Under the pieces are notes generated by a model. The model had not been told where the DNA came from. It saw only the letters and a list, made by a program, of their open reading frames with translations, and made no database searches. Of a stretch of 12,578 nt of DNA, positions 1 through 7,004 are shown piece by piece. This DNA is from Acidobacteriota bacterium (lineage in GTDB: Bacteria; Acidobacteriota; Vicinamibacteria; Vicinamibacterales; UBA8438). The translations under genes were made by a program, and so were the position numbers. Every line of letters begins with the position of its first letter. Within the stretch, counting starts at the first letter, position 1. The stretch covers positions 1 to 12,578 of the forward strand of contig WTGR01000129.1 of NCBI GenBank assembly GCA_011523485.1, given 5' to 3'.

Positions 1-49
1 TCGATCCACTGGATGCGCGTCAGGTCGTTGTAGATCACCGTGACCATCA
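1..49 (-). other. Frameshifted C-terminal tail of rseP
   Basis: On the minus strand the rseP frame reads V-L-M-C and then stops at TGA (49 to 47). One frame over, the bases down to the window edge read LMVTVIYNDLTRIQWI. This is the expected end of an RseP-family protein: the rest of the last membrane helix followed by an aromatic/Asn-Asp-Leu tail. Inserting a single base near positions 46-56 joins the two frames into one continuous helix. The true stop lies beyond the window. Either a sequencing or assembly deletion or a real mutation would explain this, and the former seems more likely for a conserved gene. Confidence 0.75.
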
Positions 50-1297
50 ACACATCAGGACCACGAAGCCGGCCAGCAGCATGCGCTCCTTGACGCGCAT
101 GCTGAAATCGCGCCGCGCCACGCTCTCCATGCCCATGATGAAGATGTGGCCGCCGTCGAGGACCGGGATCGGCAGCAGGTTCAGTATGCCGAGGTTGAGC
201 GAGATCATCGCCATGAGGCTGAAGAGCTGCACCCAACCCACCTGGGCGGCGCTGCCGGACAGTTGGGCGATGCCGACCGGACCGACGAGCTGCCGCGGCG
301 AGGTCTCCGCGGTCAGCAGCCCCCAGAGGGTCTGGAAGATCAACCCGGACCACTCGTAGTTCCGCTCCAGGCTCATGCCGAACGCCTCGATGAAGCCCGG
401 CTCGACGATCCGCGTCTCGAACGGCCCGACCGTCATGCCGGTCAGTCCGATGTCGCCGCGCAGCGCGGGCGTGACACGGACCTCGAGCGGCTCGCCGGCG
501 CGACGAACGGTGAGGGTCAGCGGCACGTCGGGGCTGGCGTTGATGCGCGCGATCAGCTCGGCATGGTCGACGCTCTCGCCGTCCACGGCCTCGATGACGT
601 CGCGCGCCCGGAGCCCGGCCCGGTCCGCCGGCTCGTTCGGCATGACCTGCACGACCTGCGGGTGCACCGCCGGCCCGATGCCGAGATCGCCCATCTCGAA
701 GCTCGTCTGGGCGTCCGGGGTCACCTGCAGGGTCCGTTCCCGCCCCTCCACGCCGCGCACCACGATGGGGATCTCGCGCTCCGCGCGGGGCAGAACCTCC
801 ATGAACAGCGCGTTCCAGGTCTCGACGGCGCGGCCCGCGACGCTCACGATCCGCTCGCCGGGGGCGATGCCGGCGCGCGCGGCGGGAGAATCCTCCACCA
901 CGCGTCCGACCACCGGCGGCTCCTCCTCGTACGCGGGCTCCTCGGCTCCCTGATAGAGCACGAGCCACATGACGAGCACGGCGAGGACGAGATTCATCGC
1001 CGGCCCCATGATGAGCACCAGGAAGCGCTCCCACTTGGTCTTCGACATGAACTCGTCGGGGGCGCCGCTGCGATTCTCCTCCCCGTGCTCGCCGGCCATC
1101 TTCACGTAGCCGCCGAGCGGTATCGCGCTGACGCAGTACTCGGTGTCTCCGCGCGTGGCCTTGAGAATCTTCGGCCCGAACCCGAGCGAGAACGTCAGGA
1201 CCCGGACACCGAGGCGGCGGGCCATCAGAAAATGCCCCAGCTCGTGCACGAAGACGAGCACGCCGAGAACGAAAAGGAAGGCAAGCAGGGTGGTCAA
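47..1297 (-). CDS. rseP: RIP metalloprotease RseP (site-2 protease), C-terminus frameshifted
   Basis: Membrane-embedded zinc protease of the site-2 family. In Gram-negative bacteria RseP cleaves anti-sigma factors such as RseA and also remnant signal peptides. As read, the product is 416 residues. TM1 carries the zinc motif HELGH (18-22). TM2 is at about 92-116. Two PDZ domains follow, at about 128-200 and 212-285. TM3 ends in the second conserved motif NLLPIPVLDGGH (373-384), where D381 is the third metal ligand. The last helix starts at about 405 and is cut by TGA, although its expected continuation exists in another frame up to the window edge. The start is TTG (1297); no in-frame ATG or GTG is seen just upstream, and the ribosome site is weak. 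It is last in the truA-uppS-cdsA-dxr-rseP run, 36 nt after dxr, and this dxr-rseP pairing is common in bacteria. The family call is very secure; whether the gene is intact is not. Confidence 0.93.
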   Translation of the reverse strand: MTTLLAFLFVLGVLVFVHELGHFLMARRLGVRVLTFSLGFGPKILKATRGDTEYCVSAIPLGGYVKMAGEHGEENRSGAPDEFMSKTKWERFLVLIMGPAMNLVLAVLVMWLVLYQGAEEPAYEEEPPVVGRVVEDSPAARAGIAPGERIVSVAGRAVETWNALFMEVLPRAEREIPIVVRGVEGRERTLQVTPDAQTSFEMGDLGIGPAVHPQVVQVMPNEPADRAGLRARDVIEAVDGESVDHAELIARINASPDVPLTLTVRRAGEPLEVRVTPALRGDIGLTGMTVGPFETRIVEPGFIEAFGMSLERNYEWSGLIFQTLWGLLTAETSPRQLVGPVGIAQLSGSAAQVGWVQLFSLMAMISLNLGILNLLPIPVLDGGHIFIMGMESVARRDFSMRVKERMLLAGFVVLMC

Positions 1298-1333
1298 GGT
1301 TCGGTCACCCGATCTGTACGAGTTTCTTCGATT

Positions 1334-2497
1334 CTACCCGCCAGCGACCGACGACGAAAAGCTGCGCGCCCAGGCGTCCAGCTCGCGAACCTCGGCCAAC
1401 GCCGCCGGCTCGGCCGGCGCGCGCCCCGCCGCGGCGTCGAGAGTGGTCTCGATCACGCGCGGAATGGCGGTGAACGGGAGCCGGCGCTCCAGGAACGCCG
1501 CCACCGCCACCTCGTTCGCAGCGTTGAGAACGGCGGGAAGCGACGTCCCGGCGCGCAGCGCGTGGTAGGCGAGCCCGAGACACGGAAAGCGGTCGGTGTC
1601 GGGAGGCTCGAAGTCGAGCGGTCCGCAGGCGGCCAGATCGAGGGCCGGCAGCGGCGCGGGCCAGCGCTCCGGGTGGGAAAAAGCGTACTGGATGGGCAGA
1701 CGCATGTCGGTGACGCCGAGCTGCGCGATCACGGATCCGTCACACAGCTCCACCAGCGAATGCACGACCGACTGCGGATGGACCACCACGTCGATGCGAT
1801 CGGGCGGCGCGTCGAAGAGCCAGCGGGCCTCGATCACCTCGAGCCCCTTGTTCATCAGCGTCGCGGAATCGATCGTGATCTTCGGTCCCATCGACCACGT
1901 CGGATGGCGCAGGGCGTCCTCCGGCGTCACCGCCGCCAGCTCCGCGGCGGACCGCTCGCGGAACGGACCGCCCGACGCGGTCAGGATGTACCGGAGCACG
2001 TCGTTCGGCGCGCGCCCGTCGACGCACTGGTGGATCGCGTTGTGCTCGCTGTCGACCGGGAGAATCGCCACGCCCCGGCGCCGGGCCGCCTCGACCATGA
2101 GCCGGCCGGCCATCACCAGCACTTCCTTGTTGGCCAGGGCCACCGTCTTGCCCGCCTCGATGGCGGCCAGCGTGGCGCCGAGCGCCGCGGTCCCGGCCGA
2201 GGCGCAGAGCACGAGATCCGCACGCGGATGCGTGGCCACCCGCACGAGCCCGGCATCGCCGCTTCCGGCATCGGCGCCGTCGGGCAGCGCTCCGGACACG
2301 CGCAGCCGATCCAGCGCCTCGTCGTCCGCCAGGGCCACCACGTCGGGCCGCAGGTCGGCGACCTGTTCGGCGAACCGCTCGACGTTGCGCCCGGCCGCAA
2401 GGCCGACGACCTCCAGGCGCTCGGGATGCGCGGCCACCACCGACAGCGCGCTCCGGCCGATGGAGCCGGTCGAGCCGAGGATGGCGATCCGCTTCAC
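1334..2497 (-). CDS. dxr: 1-deoxy-D-xylulose 5-phosphate reductoisomerase
   Basis: Cytosolic NADPH-dependent enzyme that converts 1-deoxy-D-xylulose 5-phosphate to 2-C-methyl-D-erythritol 4-phosphate, the committed step of MEP isoprenoid synthesis. The product is 387 residues, normal for the family. The N-terminal nucleotide loop is GSTGSIG (8-14), followed by LANKE (121-125). The metal ligands correspond to D149 and E151 (VDSEH, 148-152) and E220 (in LMNKGLE), matching E. coli D150, E152 and E231. The substrate loop TASGGPF and the HPTWSMGPK segment (198-206) are present. The start is GTG at 2497, giving the canonical N-terminus VKRIAILGSTGS. It overlaps the cdsA stop as GTGA, suggesting translational coupling. 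The open frame continues upstream, but that extension is low-complexity Arg-rich antisense-type sequence over cdsA and is not part of the protein. It makes isoprenoid precursor for UppS in the same run. Confidence 0.97.
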   Translation of the reverse strand: MKRIAILGSTGSIGRSALSVVAAHPERLEVVGLAAGRNVERFAEQVADLRPDVVALADDEALDRLRVSGALPDGADAGSGDAGLVRVATHPRADLVLCASAGTAALGATLAAIEAGKTVALANKEVLVMAGRLMVEAARRRGVAILPVDSEHNAIHQCVDGRAPNDVLRYILTASGGPFRERSAAELAAVTPEDALRHPTWSMGPKITIDSATLMNKGLEVIEARWLFDAPPDRIDVVVHPQSVVHSLVELCDGSVIAQLGVTDMRLPIQYAFSHPERWPAPLPALDLAACGPLDFEPPDTDRFPCLGLAYHALRAGTSLPAVLNAANEVAVAAFLERRLPFTAIPRVIETTLDAAAGRAPAEPAALAEVRELDAWARSFSSSVAGG

Positions 2498-3288
2498 GGC
2501 AGGCGCCCCCCGGCGAACGTCACCACGGTGTAGTAGACCGGCGCGGCGAACAGCAGCGCGTCTATCCGGTCGAGCACCCCGCCGTGCCCCGGAATGAGAG
2601 CCGAGGAGTCCTTGACCCCGGACGAGCGCTTCAGGTGCGACTCGAACAGATCGCCGGCCATCCCCGCCGCCCCGAGCGTCATCCCGAGGACGACGCGGGC
2701 GGGAGCATCCAGGCCGGGCAACCACCACGCCCCGGCGCAGGCCAGCGTCAGCGCGGCCGCGACGAAGCCGCACACCGCCCCCTCGACCGTCTTGCCGGGG
2801 CTGACCGCGGGCGCGAGGGGTCTGCTTCCGAACCGGCGCCCCCCGTAGTACTGCAATATGTCGCTCGCGACGATCGTCGCAATCAGCAACAGCACCACTT
2901 CGCGGCCCGCTTCCACCAGGAGCGCCGCTATTGCGCCGATGGGCAGCCCCAGGTAGAGCAGGGGAAAGGCCGCGGCTCCGACGCTGGCCAGCGCACCCTC
3001 GCGGCGGGTCTCGGCGAGCACCGCCACCGCGATCAGCAGCACGCCGGCCATTGCCGCCACCGCGAGCGCGCCGGGAGCCAGGACGACCGCCCCGGCAGTC
3101 CCGAGCGTCGCCACGCCGCTGGGGACCGTGGGAAACAGCGTCCCCGCGGACCGCGCCAGGCCGACGTACTCCACGAACGCGAGCAGCAGCACGCCGCCGG
3201 CCAGCACGACCGCGGCGGCCGGCGGAAGGAACCAGATACCGCCCACGAAGAGCGCGCCCAGCGCGACGCCGCTGAGGACTCTGGTCAC
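2494..3288 (-). CDS. cdsA: Phosphatidate cytidylyltransferase
   Basis: Inner-membrane enzyme that makes CDP-diacylglycerol from CTP and phosphatidic acid, the branch point for bacterial phospholipids. The product is 264 residues and rich in hydrophobic helices over most of its length. The family signature occupies 217-243, with SHLKR, then KD (226-227), PGHGG (233-237) and D240-R241-x-D243, the metal-binding end. A second conserved block, SPGKTVEG (163-170), and D143 upstream of YYGGRRFG fit the catalytic core. The GTG start at 3288 overlaps the uppS stop (GTGA), and the stop overlaps the dxr start in the same way. The frame remains open upstream across uppS, but that sequence does not resemble any protein and was excluded. 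The uppS-cdsA-dxr-rseP order is widely conserved. Confidence 0.96.
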   Translation of the reverse strand: MTRVLSGVALGALFVGGIWFLPPAAAVVLAGGVLLLAFVEYVGLARSAGTLFPTVPSGVATLGTAGAVVLAPGALAVAAMAGVLLIAVAVLAETRREGALASVGAAAFPLLYLGLPIGAIAALLVEAGREVVLLLIATIVASDILQYYGGRRFGSRPLAPAVSPGKTVEGAVCGFVAAALTLACAGAWWLPGLDAPARVVLGMTLGAAGMAGDLFESHLKRSSGVKDSSALIPGHGGVLDRIDALLFAAPVYYTVVTFAGGRLP

Positions 3289-4079
3289 GCCTGGCGGCCG
3301 ACGACCGCCGGCTCCTGCTCGATACCGCCGTAGCGGCGCTCGCGCTTCTGGTAGGCGACGACCGCTTCCAGGAGGTGCCGGGCGCGGAAGTCGGGCCAGT
3401 AGGTGTCGGTCACCCAGATCTCCGAGTAGGCAATCTGCCAGAGCAGAAAGTTGCTGATGCGCATCTCTCCGCTGGTCCGGATCAGCAGGTCGGGGTCCGG
3501 CTGGCCTGCCGTGTACAGCAGTCCCGCGAATCGTGCTTCGTCCAGGTCGTGCGGCTCGACGCCGGCCTGCAGAGCGCGACGGACCGCCGCGACGATCTCG
3601 GCCCGGCCGCCGTAGTTGAGCGCGATGTTGAAGACCATGCCGGCGTTGCCGCCGGTCCGCTCCTGCGCGGCATCGAGCTCCACCCGCACGTCCGGCGCGA
3701 GCTCCGTTTCGCTGCCGATGACCTTGAGCCGGATGTCGTTGGCCATGAGGGTGGCGATCTCCAGCCGCAGATAGCGCTTGAGGAGCCCCATCAGGCCCCG
3801 CACCTCCGCGGGCGGACGCTTCCAGTTGTCCACCGAGAAGGCGTAGAGGGTGAGGACCTCGATGCCGAGCCGCGCGGACAACTCCACCGTTTCGCGCACC
3901 GAATCGATGCCGGCGCGATGCCCTTCGACGCGCGGGAGGCGCCGGCGGGCGGCCCAGCGTCCGTTCCCGTCCATGATGACCGCGATGTGCGCCGGCAGGC
4001 GCTCGAAATCCACTTGCCGCGCGAGACGGGCCTCGACGGATCCGGCCGGCGCCCACGCCAGTACGTCGTGCAGGCCCAT
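3285..4079 (-). CDS. uppS: Isoprenyl transferase (undecaprenyl diphosphate synthase)
   Basis: Cis-prenyltransferase that extends farnesyl diphosphate with isopentenyl diphosphate to C55 undecaprenyl diphosphate, the lipid carrier for peptidoglycan and surface glycans. The product is 264 residues, slightly longer than typical because of an N-terminal extension of about 30 residues. HIAVIMDGNGRWA (31-43) contains the catalytic Asp D37. FSVDNWKRP (81-89) and RTSGEMRISNFLLWQ (201-215), followed by E220, complete the five-region family pattern. The ATG at 4079 is well supported by AAGGAG six or so bases upstream. Chain length (C55 rather than shorter) is assumed from the family and operon context, since the sequence read here does not decide it. 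It lies 17 nt after truA and overlaps cdsA by 4 nt. Confidence 0.96.
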   Translation of the reverse strand: MGLHDVLAWAPAGSVEARLARQVDFERLPAHIAVIMDGNGRWAARRRLPRVEGHRAGIDSVRETVELSARLGIEVLTLYAFSVDNWKRPPAEVRGLMGLLKRYLRLEIATLMANDIRLKVIGSETELAPDVRVELDAAQERTGGNAGMVFNIALNYGGRAEIVAAVRRALQAGVEPHDLDEARFAGLLYTAGQPDPDLLIRTSGEMRISNFLLWQIAYSEIWVTDTYWPDFRARHLLEAVVAYQKRERRYGGIEQEPAVVGRQA

Positions 4080-4082
4080 TCT

Positions 4083-4088
4083 CTCCTT
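4083..4088 (-). promoter_or_regulatory. Shine-Dalgarno of uppS
   Basis: On the minus strand AAGGAG lies immediately before AGA-type spacer sequence and the uppS ATG (4079). It is one of the best Shine-Dalgarno matches in the window and fixes the uppS start in the 17-nt gap after truA. Confidence 0.8.
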
Positions 4089-4096
4089 ATGATAAA

Positions 4097-4864
4097 TCAG
4101 TAGTCGACGGCGACCAGGAACAGTCCCTGCGGCGGCGCCGTCGGCCCCGCGCGCTCCCGCGACCGCGACGCCAGGATCGCTCGGACCTCGTTCGCCGGGA
4201 CGCGGCCGGAGCCGACCGCGACGAGGGTGCCGACCATGATCCGCACCATGTGCCTGAGGAATCCGTCTCCGACGACGTCTATCGTCAATCCCGGCTTCCC
4301 GGCCGGCGACGGCACGCCCAGAACGACGTTCGCGGGCTCGACGGACACGGACCGCACGGTCCGTACCGACGATGCCACGTCCGTCCCCACGGCCTGGAAC
4401 GCCGCGAAGTCGTGACGCCCTGCGAACGCCGCCGCGGCGGCGCGCATGGCCTCGACGTCGAGCGCGTGCCGGACGTGCCAGGCATAGCGCCGGCCGAACG
4501 GGCTCGCGACGGCCCCGGAGACCAGGTGGTACCGGTAGGTCTTGCGGCGCGCCGCGTAGCGCGCGTGGAAGCCGGCGGACGCCACCTCGGCCGCGAGCAC
4601 GCGAATGGCGGGCGGCAGCTTCGCGTTGACCGCCCGGACGAGGGCGGGCGTCTCGATGGCGTGCGCAAGCTGCACCCCGGCCACCTGTCCGAGCGCGTGG
4701 ACGCCGGCGTCGGTACGCCCCGCTCCGACGGCGACCACGGCCCGCCCCTCGATCTCCGCGAGCGCCCGCTCCACCTCGCCCTGGATGGAACGTCCCCGCG
4801 CCTGGCGCTGCCAGCCCACGTAGTCGGTCCCGTCGTAGGCGAGAGTGAGCTTGATGGTGCGCAT
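4097..4864 (-). CDS. truA: tRNA pseudouridine(38-40) synthase
   Basis: Converts uridines 38, 39 and 40 of the tRNA anticodon arm to pseudouridine. The product is 255 residues, the usual size. The catalytic motif GAGRTDAGVHALGQ spans 47-60 with nucleophile D52. The opening KLTLAYDGTDYVGWQRQ (5-21) is typical of TruA, and the second half contains the conserved DGFLRHMVRIMVG stretch. The C-terminus PPQGLFLVAVDY is also family-like. The ATG at 4864 gives a canonical N-terminus directly on the beta strand; there is no good Shine-Dalgarno, but a TATACT box lies 17 nt upstream. It is the first gene of the minus-strand block, and its link to uppS is by position only (17-nt gap). Confidence 0.96.
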   Translation of the reverse strand: MRTIKLTLAYDGTDYVGWQRQARGRSIQGEVERALAEIEGRAVVAVGAGRTDAGVHALGQVAGVQLAHAIETPALVRAVNAKLPPAIRVLAAEVASAGFHARYAARRKTYRYHLVSGAVASPFGRRYAWHVRHALDVEAMRAAAAAFAGRHDFAAFQAVGTDVASSVRTVRSVSVEPANVVLGVPSPAGKPGLTIDVVGDGFLRHMVRIMVGTLVAVGSGRVPANEVRAILASRSRERAGPTAPPQGLFLVAVDY

Positions 4865-4880
4865 CGCCGGCGCGCGAGCA

Positions 4881-4886
4881 AGTATA
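4881..4886 (-). promoter_or_regulatory. Candidate -10 box for truA
   Basis: On the minus strand TATACT (five of six to TATAAT) ends 16 bases before the truA ATG, so transcription would start with a leader of roughly 10 nt. No convincing -35 hexamer is seen 16-18 bp upstream. The core GTATAC is self-complementary, so the plus strand reads TATACA at 4883-4888 and could also serve the divergent glycosyltransferase genes. Weak evidence in a GC-rich background, but TATA-like tracts are rare here. Confidence 0.35.
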
Positions 4887-4951
4887 CAGAGGCGCTTTGA
4901 TACCGCCGCCGACCCGTCGCAGGCTCCGTGTTCGGCCCCAACCCCACCGCC

Positions 4952-5007
4952 CCAGGAGTCTGCGCCGCAGAACGCACGGCGTTGCGTTCTGCGGCGCAGG
5001 CTCCTAG
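4952..5007. repeat. 25-position inverted repeat with 6-base loop upstream of the GT2 gene
   Basis: The arms are 4952-4976 and 4983-5007, with loop CGGCGT. Twenty-three of 25 positions are Watson-Crick pairs; 4959/5000 is a T-G wobble and 4953/5006 a C-A mismatch on the plus strand. The central arm sequence is TGCGCCGCAGAACGCA. No T-run follows on either strand, so it is not a standard intrinsic terminator. It lies between the divergent truA and GT2 starts, ending 16 nt before the GT2 ATG. Possibilities are a dispersed palindromic (REP/MITE-like) element or a 5' leader structure. Confidence 0.8.
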
Positions 5008-5023
5008 ACTCGGGCCTGCTCCC

Positions 5024-5788
5024 ATGCCCCGCCTCTCGGTGGTCGTGATCACGAGAAACGAAGCCGGCAACATTCGTGCCGCGCTCCGCTCAGTGCGCTG
5101 GGCCGACGAGCTGGTCGTGGTCGATTCCGGGAGCACCGACGACACCATGCGCATCGCGCGCGAGATCGCGGACCGCGTCACCGCGCGCGAGTGGGCCGGC
5201 TACGGGGCGCAGAAGAACCATGCGACGGGGCTTGCGGCGCACGACTGGGTGCTGTCGCTCGACGCCGACGAACGCGTCTCGCCTTCTCTCGCGCACGAGA
5301 TTCAGGCGCTGCTGCGCCACGAGCCGGCCGCGCGCGGGTACCGCATTCCGCGCGTGACGCGCTATCTCGGCCGCTGGATCCGTTCCACCGACTGGCACCC
5401 CGACCTCCAGTTGCGCCTCTACGACCGCCGCACCGCGCGCTGGAGCGAACGGCTGGTGCACGAGTCGGTCGCGGTCGACGGTCCCGTGGACCGGTTGCAG
5501 GGAGAGCTGGAGCACCACGCGTACCGCGACGTCTCCCACCATCTGCAGACCATCGACCGCTACACCACGCTCGCGGCCCGCCAGATGCACCGCGACGGGC
5601 GCCGCGCCGCATGGGTGGATGTGGCGGCCCGCCCCCTCGCGGCGTTCCTGCGCAACTACGTCGTCCGGCGCGGCGTGCGCGATGGCATGCACGGATTGAT
5701 CATCTCCATCCTGAACGCCGGCTACGTCTTCCTCAAGTTCGTGAAGCTGTGGGAGCGTCAGCGCGGCGGCGGGAGCGAGCGCGACTGA
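5024..5788 (+). CDS. GT2 family glycosyltransferase, WaaE/KdtX-like
   Basis: Predicted GT-A fold sugar transferase of 254 residues that uses a nucleotide sugar and probably modifies LPS core or another envelope glycan. It opens with LSVVVITRNE (4-13), then DSGSTDDT (34-41). The metal-binding segment LDADER (79-84) holds the DxD equivalent D80/D82. A WHPDLQLRLY block (124-133) and acceptor-side HE (146-147) match the WaaE/LgtF-type beta-glucosyltransferase group. A C-terminal hydrophobic and basic segment (about 215-243) suggests membrane association. The start is ATG 5024, because the fold begins three residues later. The open frame extends upstream to 4928, but that part translates the palindrome and is not family sequence. 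No Shine-Dalgarno is evident. It is followed after 6 nt by a GT4 gene. The exact sugar and acceptor are unknown. Confidence 0.88.
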   Translation: MPRLSVVVITRNEAGNIRAALRSVRWADELVVVDSGSTDDTMRIAREIADRVTAREWAGYGAQKNHATGLAAHDWVLSLDADERVSPSLAHEIQALLRHEPAARGYRIPRVTRYLGRWIRSTDWHPDLQLRLYDRRTARWSERLVHESVAVDGPVDRLQGELEHHAYRDVSHHLQTIDRYTTLAARQMHRDGRRAAWVDVAARPLAAFLRNYVVRRGVRDGMHGLIISILNAGYVFLKFVKLWERQRGGGSERD

Positions 5789-5794
5789 CCGCGG

Positions 5795-6946
5795 GTGAGC
5801 CGAAACGCCTCTGCGATGTTCTCTCTGCATGTCGACACGGCCCGCACGTGGCGCGGCGGGCAGCACCAGGCGCTGCTGACGGTGCGCGGCCTGCGCCGGC
5901 GAGGCGAGCGCGCCGCCCTGGCCGCCCAACCGCGGGGCGAGTTGTTCCGGCGCGCGGCGGAGGGCGGCGACCTGCACGCACTCGCGCCGCGCGGGGATCT
6001 GGACCTGCGCGCCGCCTGGAGACTCTCCCGACTGATCCGCGACCTCGCGCCGGACGTGATCCATGCCCACGACGCCCACGCGATCGCCGTCGCGGCACTG
6101 GCCCGCACCCTGGCGGGACGGCGCGCGGCGCCGCCCCTGATCGCCTCTCGCCGCGTCGACTTCCACGTCCGCGGCAACGCCTTTTCCCGCTGGAAGTACC
6201 GCCAGGTGGACCGCTTCATCTGCGCGTCCTCCGCCATCCGGGACATGCTGGCCGACGACGGCGTGCCTGCGGCGCGGACCACCGTGGTGCACGAGGGAAT
6301 CGACATCGACCGGATCGAACGGGCGCCCCGCCTCGATCTCCACCGCGAGTTCGATCTGCCTCCGGGCTGCCCCATCGCGGGCAACGTCGCCGCACTCGTG
6401 CCGCACAAGGGCCAGCGCCATCTGGTCGACGCCGCGGCGCAGCTCGTTCGCGAGATCCCCGACGCACGGGTCCTGATCGTCGGCGCCGGGGAGCTCGCGG
6501 GCGCGCTCGCGCGTCAGATCCGGCGCCTGCGCCTGGAAGGCCGCGTGATTCTCACCGGGTTCCGATCCGACGTGCCGTCCGTGCTGAAGGGACTCGATCT
6601 CTTCGTCATGAGCTCGATCACCGAAGGGCTCGGCACTTCCGTCCTGGACGCGATGGCGGCCGGGCTGGCCGTGGTCGGCACCCGCGCCGGAGGCATCCCC
6701 GAGAGTGTCGTGGAGGGGGAAACGGGACTGCTCGCGCCGCCGGGCGACGCCCCCGCGATGGCGCGGGCGATGGCCCGCCTGCTGCGCGACACCGTCGAGC
6801 GGCGGGCATTCGGCGCCGCGGGGCGCCGGCGCGCCCGTGCCGCCTTCAGCGCGGAGCGGATGGTCGGCGAGACCGCGGCGGTCTACGCCGCGGTGGCGGG
6901 AACCCGCCCGGCGGCCAACCGTGCCGGCCCACCGGGTACGCCATGA
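5795..6946 (+). CDS. GT4 family glycosyltransferase (GT-B fold), WaaG-like
   Basis: Predicted retaining sugar transferase of 383 residues, likely the partner of the preceding GT2 in building an envelope glycan. The N-terminal domain has the GGQ turn (21-23) and DVIHAHDAHA (87-96). The linker has VVHEGID (164-170). The donor domain begins near 193 with GNVAALVPHKG (196-206), then LIVGAGE (227-233) and ITEGLGTSVLDAMAAG (275-290). The usual EX7E pair of the family reads E277...D285, so the second acid is Asp. The GTG at 5795 is used here because it follows the GT2 stop by 6 nt. The in-frame ATG at 5816 (residue 8) is an equally possible start, and neither has a good ribosome site. The C-terminal tail after about 368 is Pro/Ala-rich. 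Substrate specificity cannot be read from sequence. Confidence 0.87.
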   Translation: MSRNASAMFSLHVDTARTWRGGQHQALLTVRGLRRRGERAALAAQPRGELFRRAAEGGDLHALAPRGDLDLRAAWRLSRLIRDLAPDVIHAHDAHAIAVAALARTLAGRRAAPPLIASRRVDFHVRGNAFSRWKYRQVDRFICASSAIRDMLADDGVPAARTTVVHEGIDIDRIERAPRLDLHREFDLPPGCPIAGNVAALVPHKGQRHLVDAAAQLVREIPDARVLIVGAGELAGALARQIRRLRLEGRVILTGFRSDVPSVLKGLDLFVMSSITEGLGTSVLDAMAAGLAVVGTRAGGIPESVVEGETGLLAPPGDAPAMARAMARLLRDTVERRAFGAAGRRRARAAFSAERMVGETAAVYAAVAGTRPAANRAGPPGTP

Positions 6947-7004
6947 ATCCAGGGCACGGGAAGAACGTCGGAGACCGGGCCGCGGACGAGCCGCCCTTCC
7001 CGGG

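Noticed and set aside
146..2533. 795-codon plus-strand open frame antisense to rseP and dxr
   Set aside because: It lies opposite two unmistakable genes and its translation is Arg/His/Asp-rich without domains, as expected for an antisense frame in GC-rich DNA.
4952..5007. The long palindrome as an intrinsic terminator
   Set aside because: No T-run on either strand, and it lies between divergent starts, where no terminator is needed.
6957..7002. Seven-base inverted repeat (CGGGAAG / CTTCCCG) between the convergent GT4 and pyrC genes
   Set aside because: The loop of about 32 bases and the lack of a T-tract make it a poor terminator; chance is likely at this GC content.
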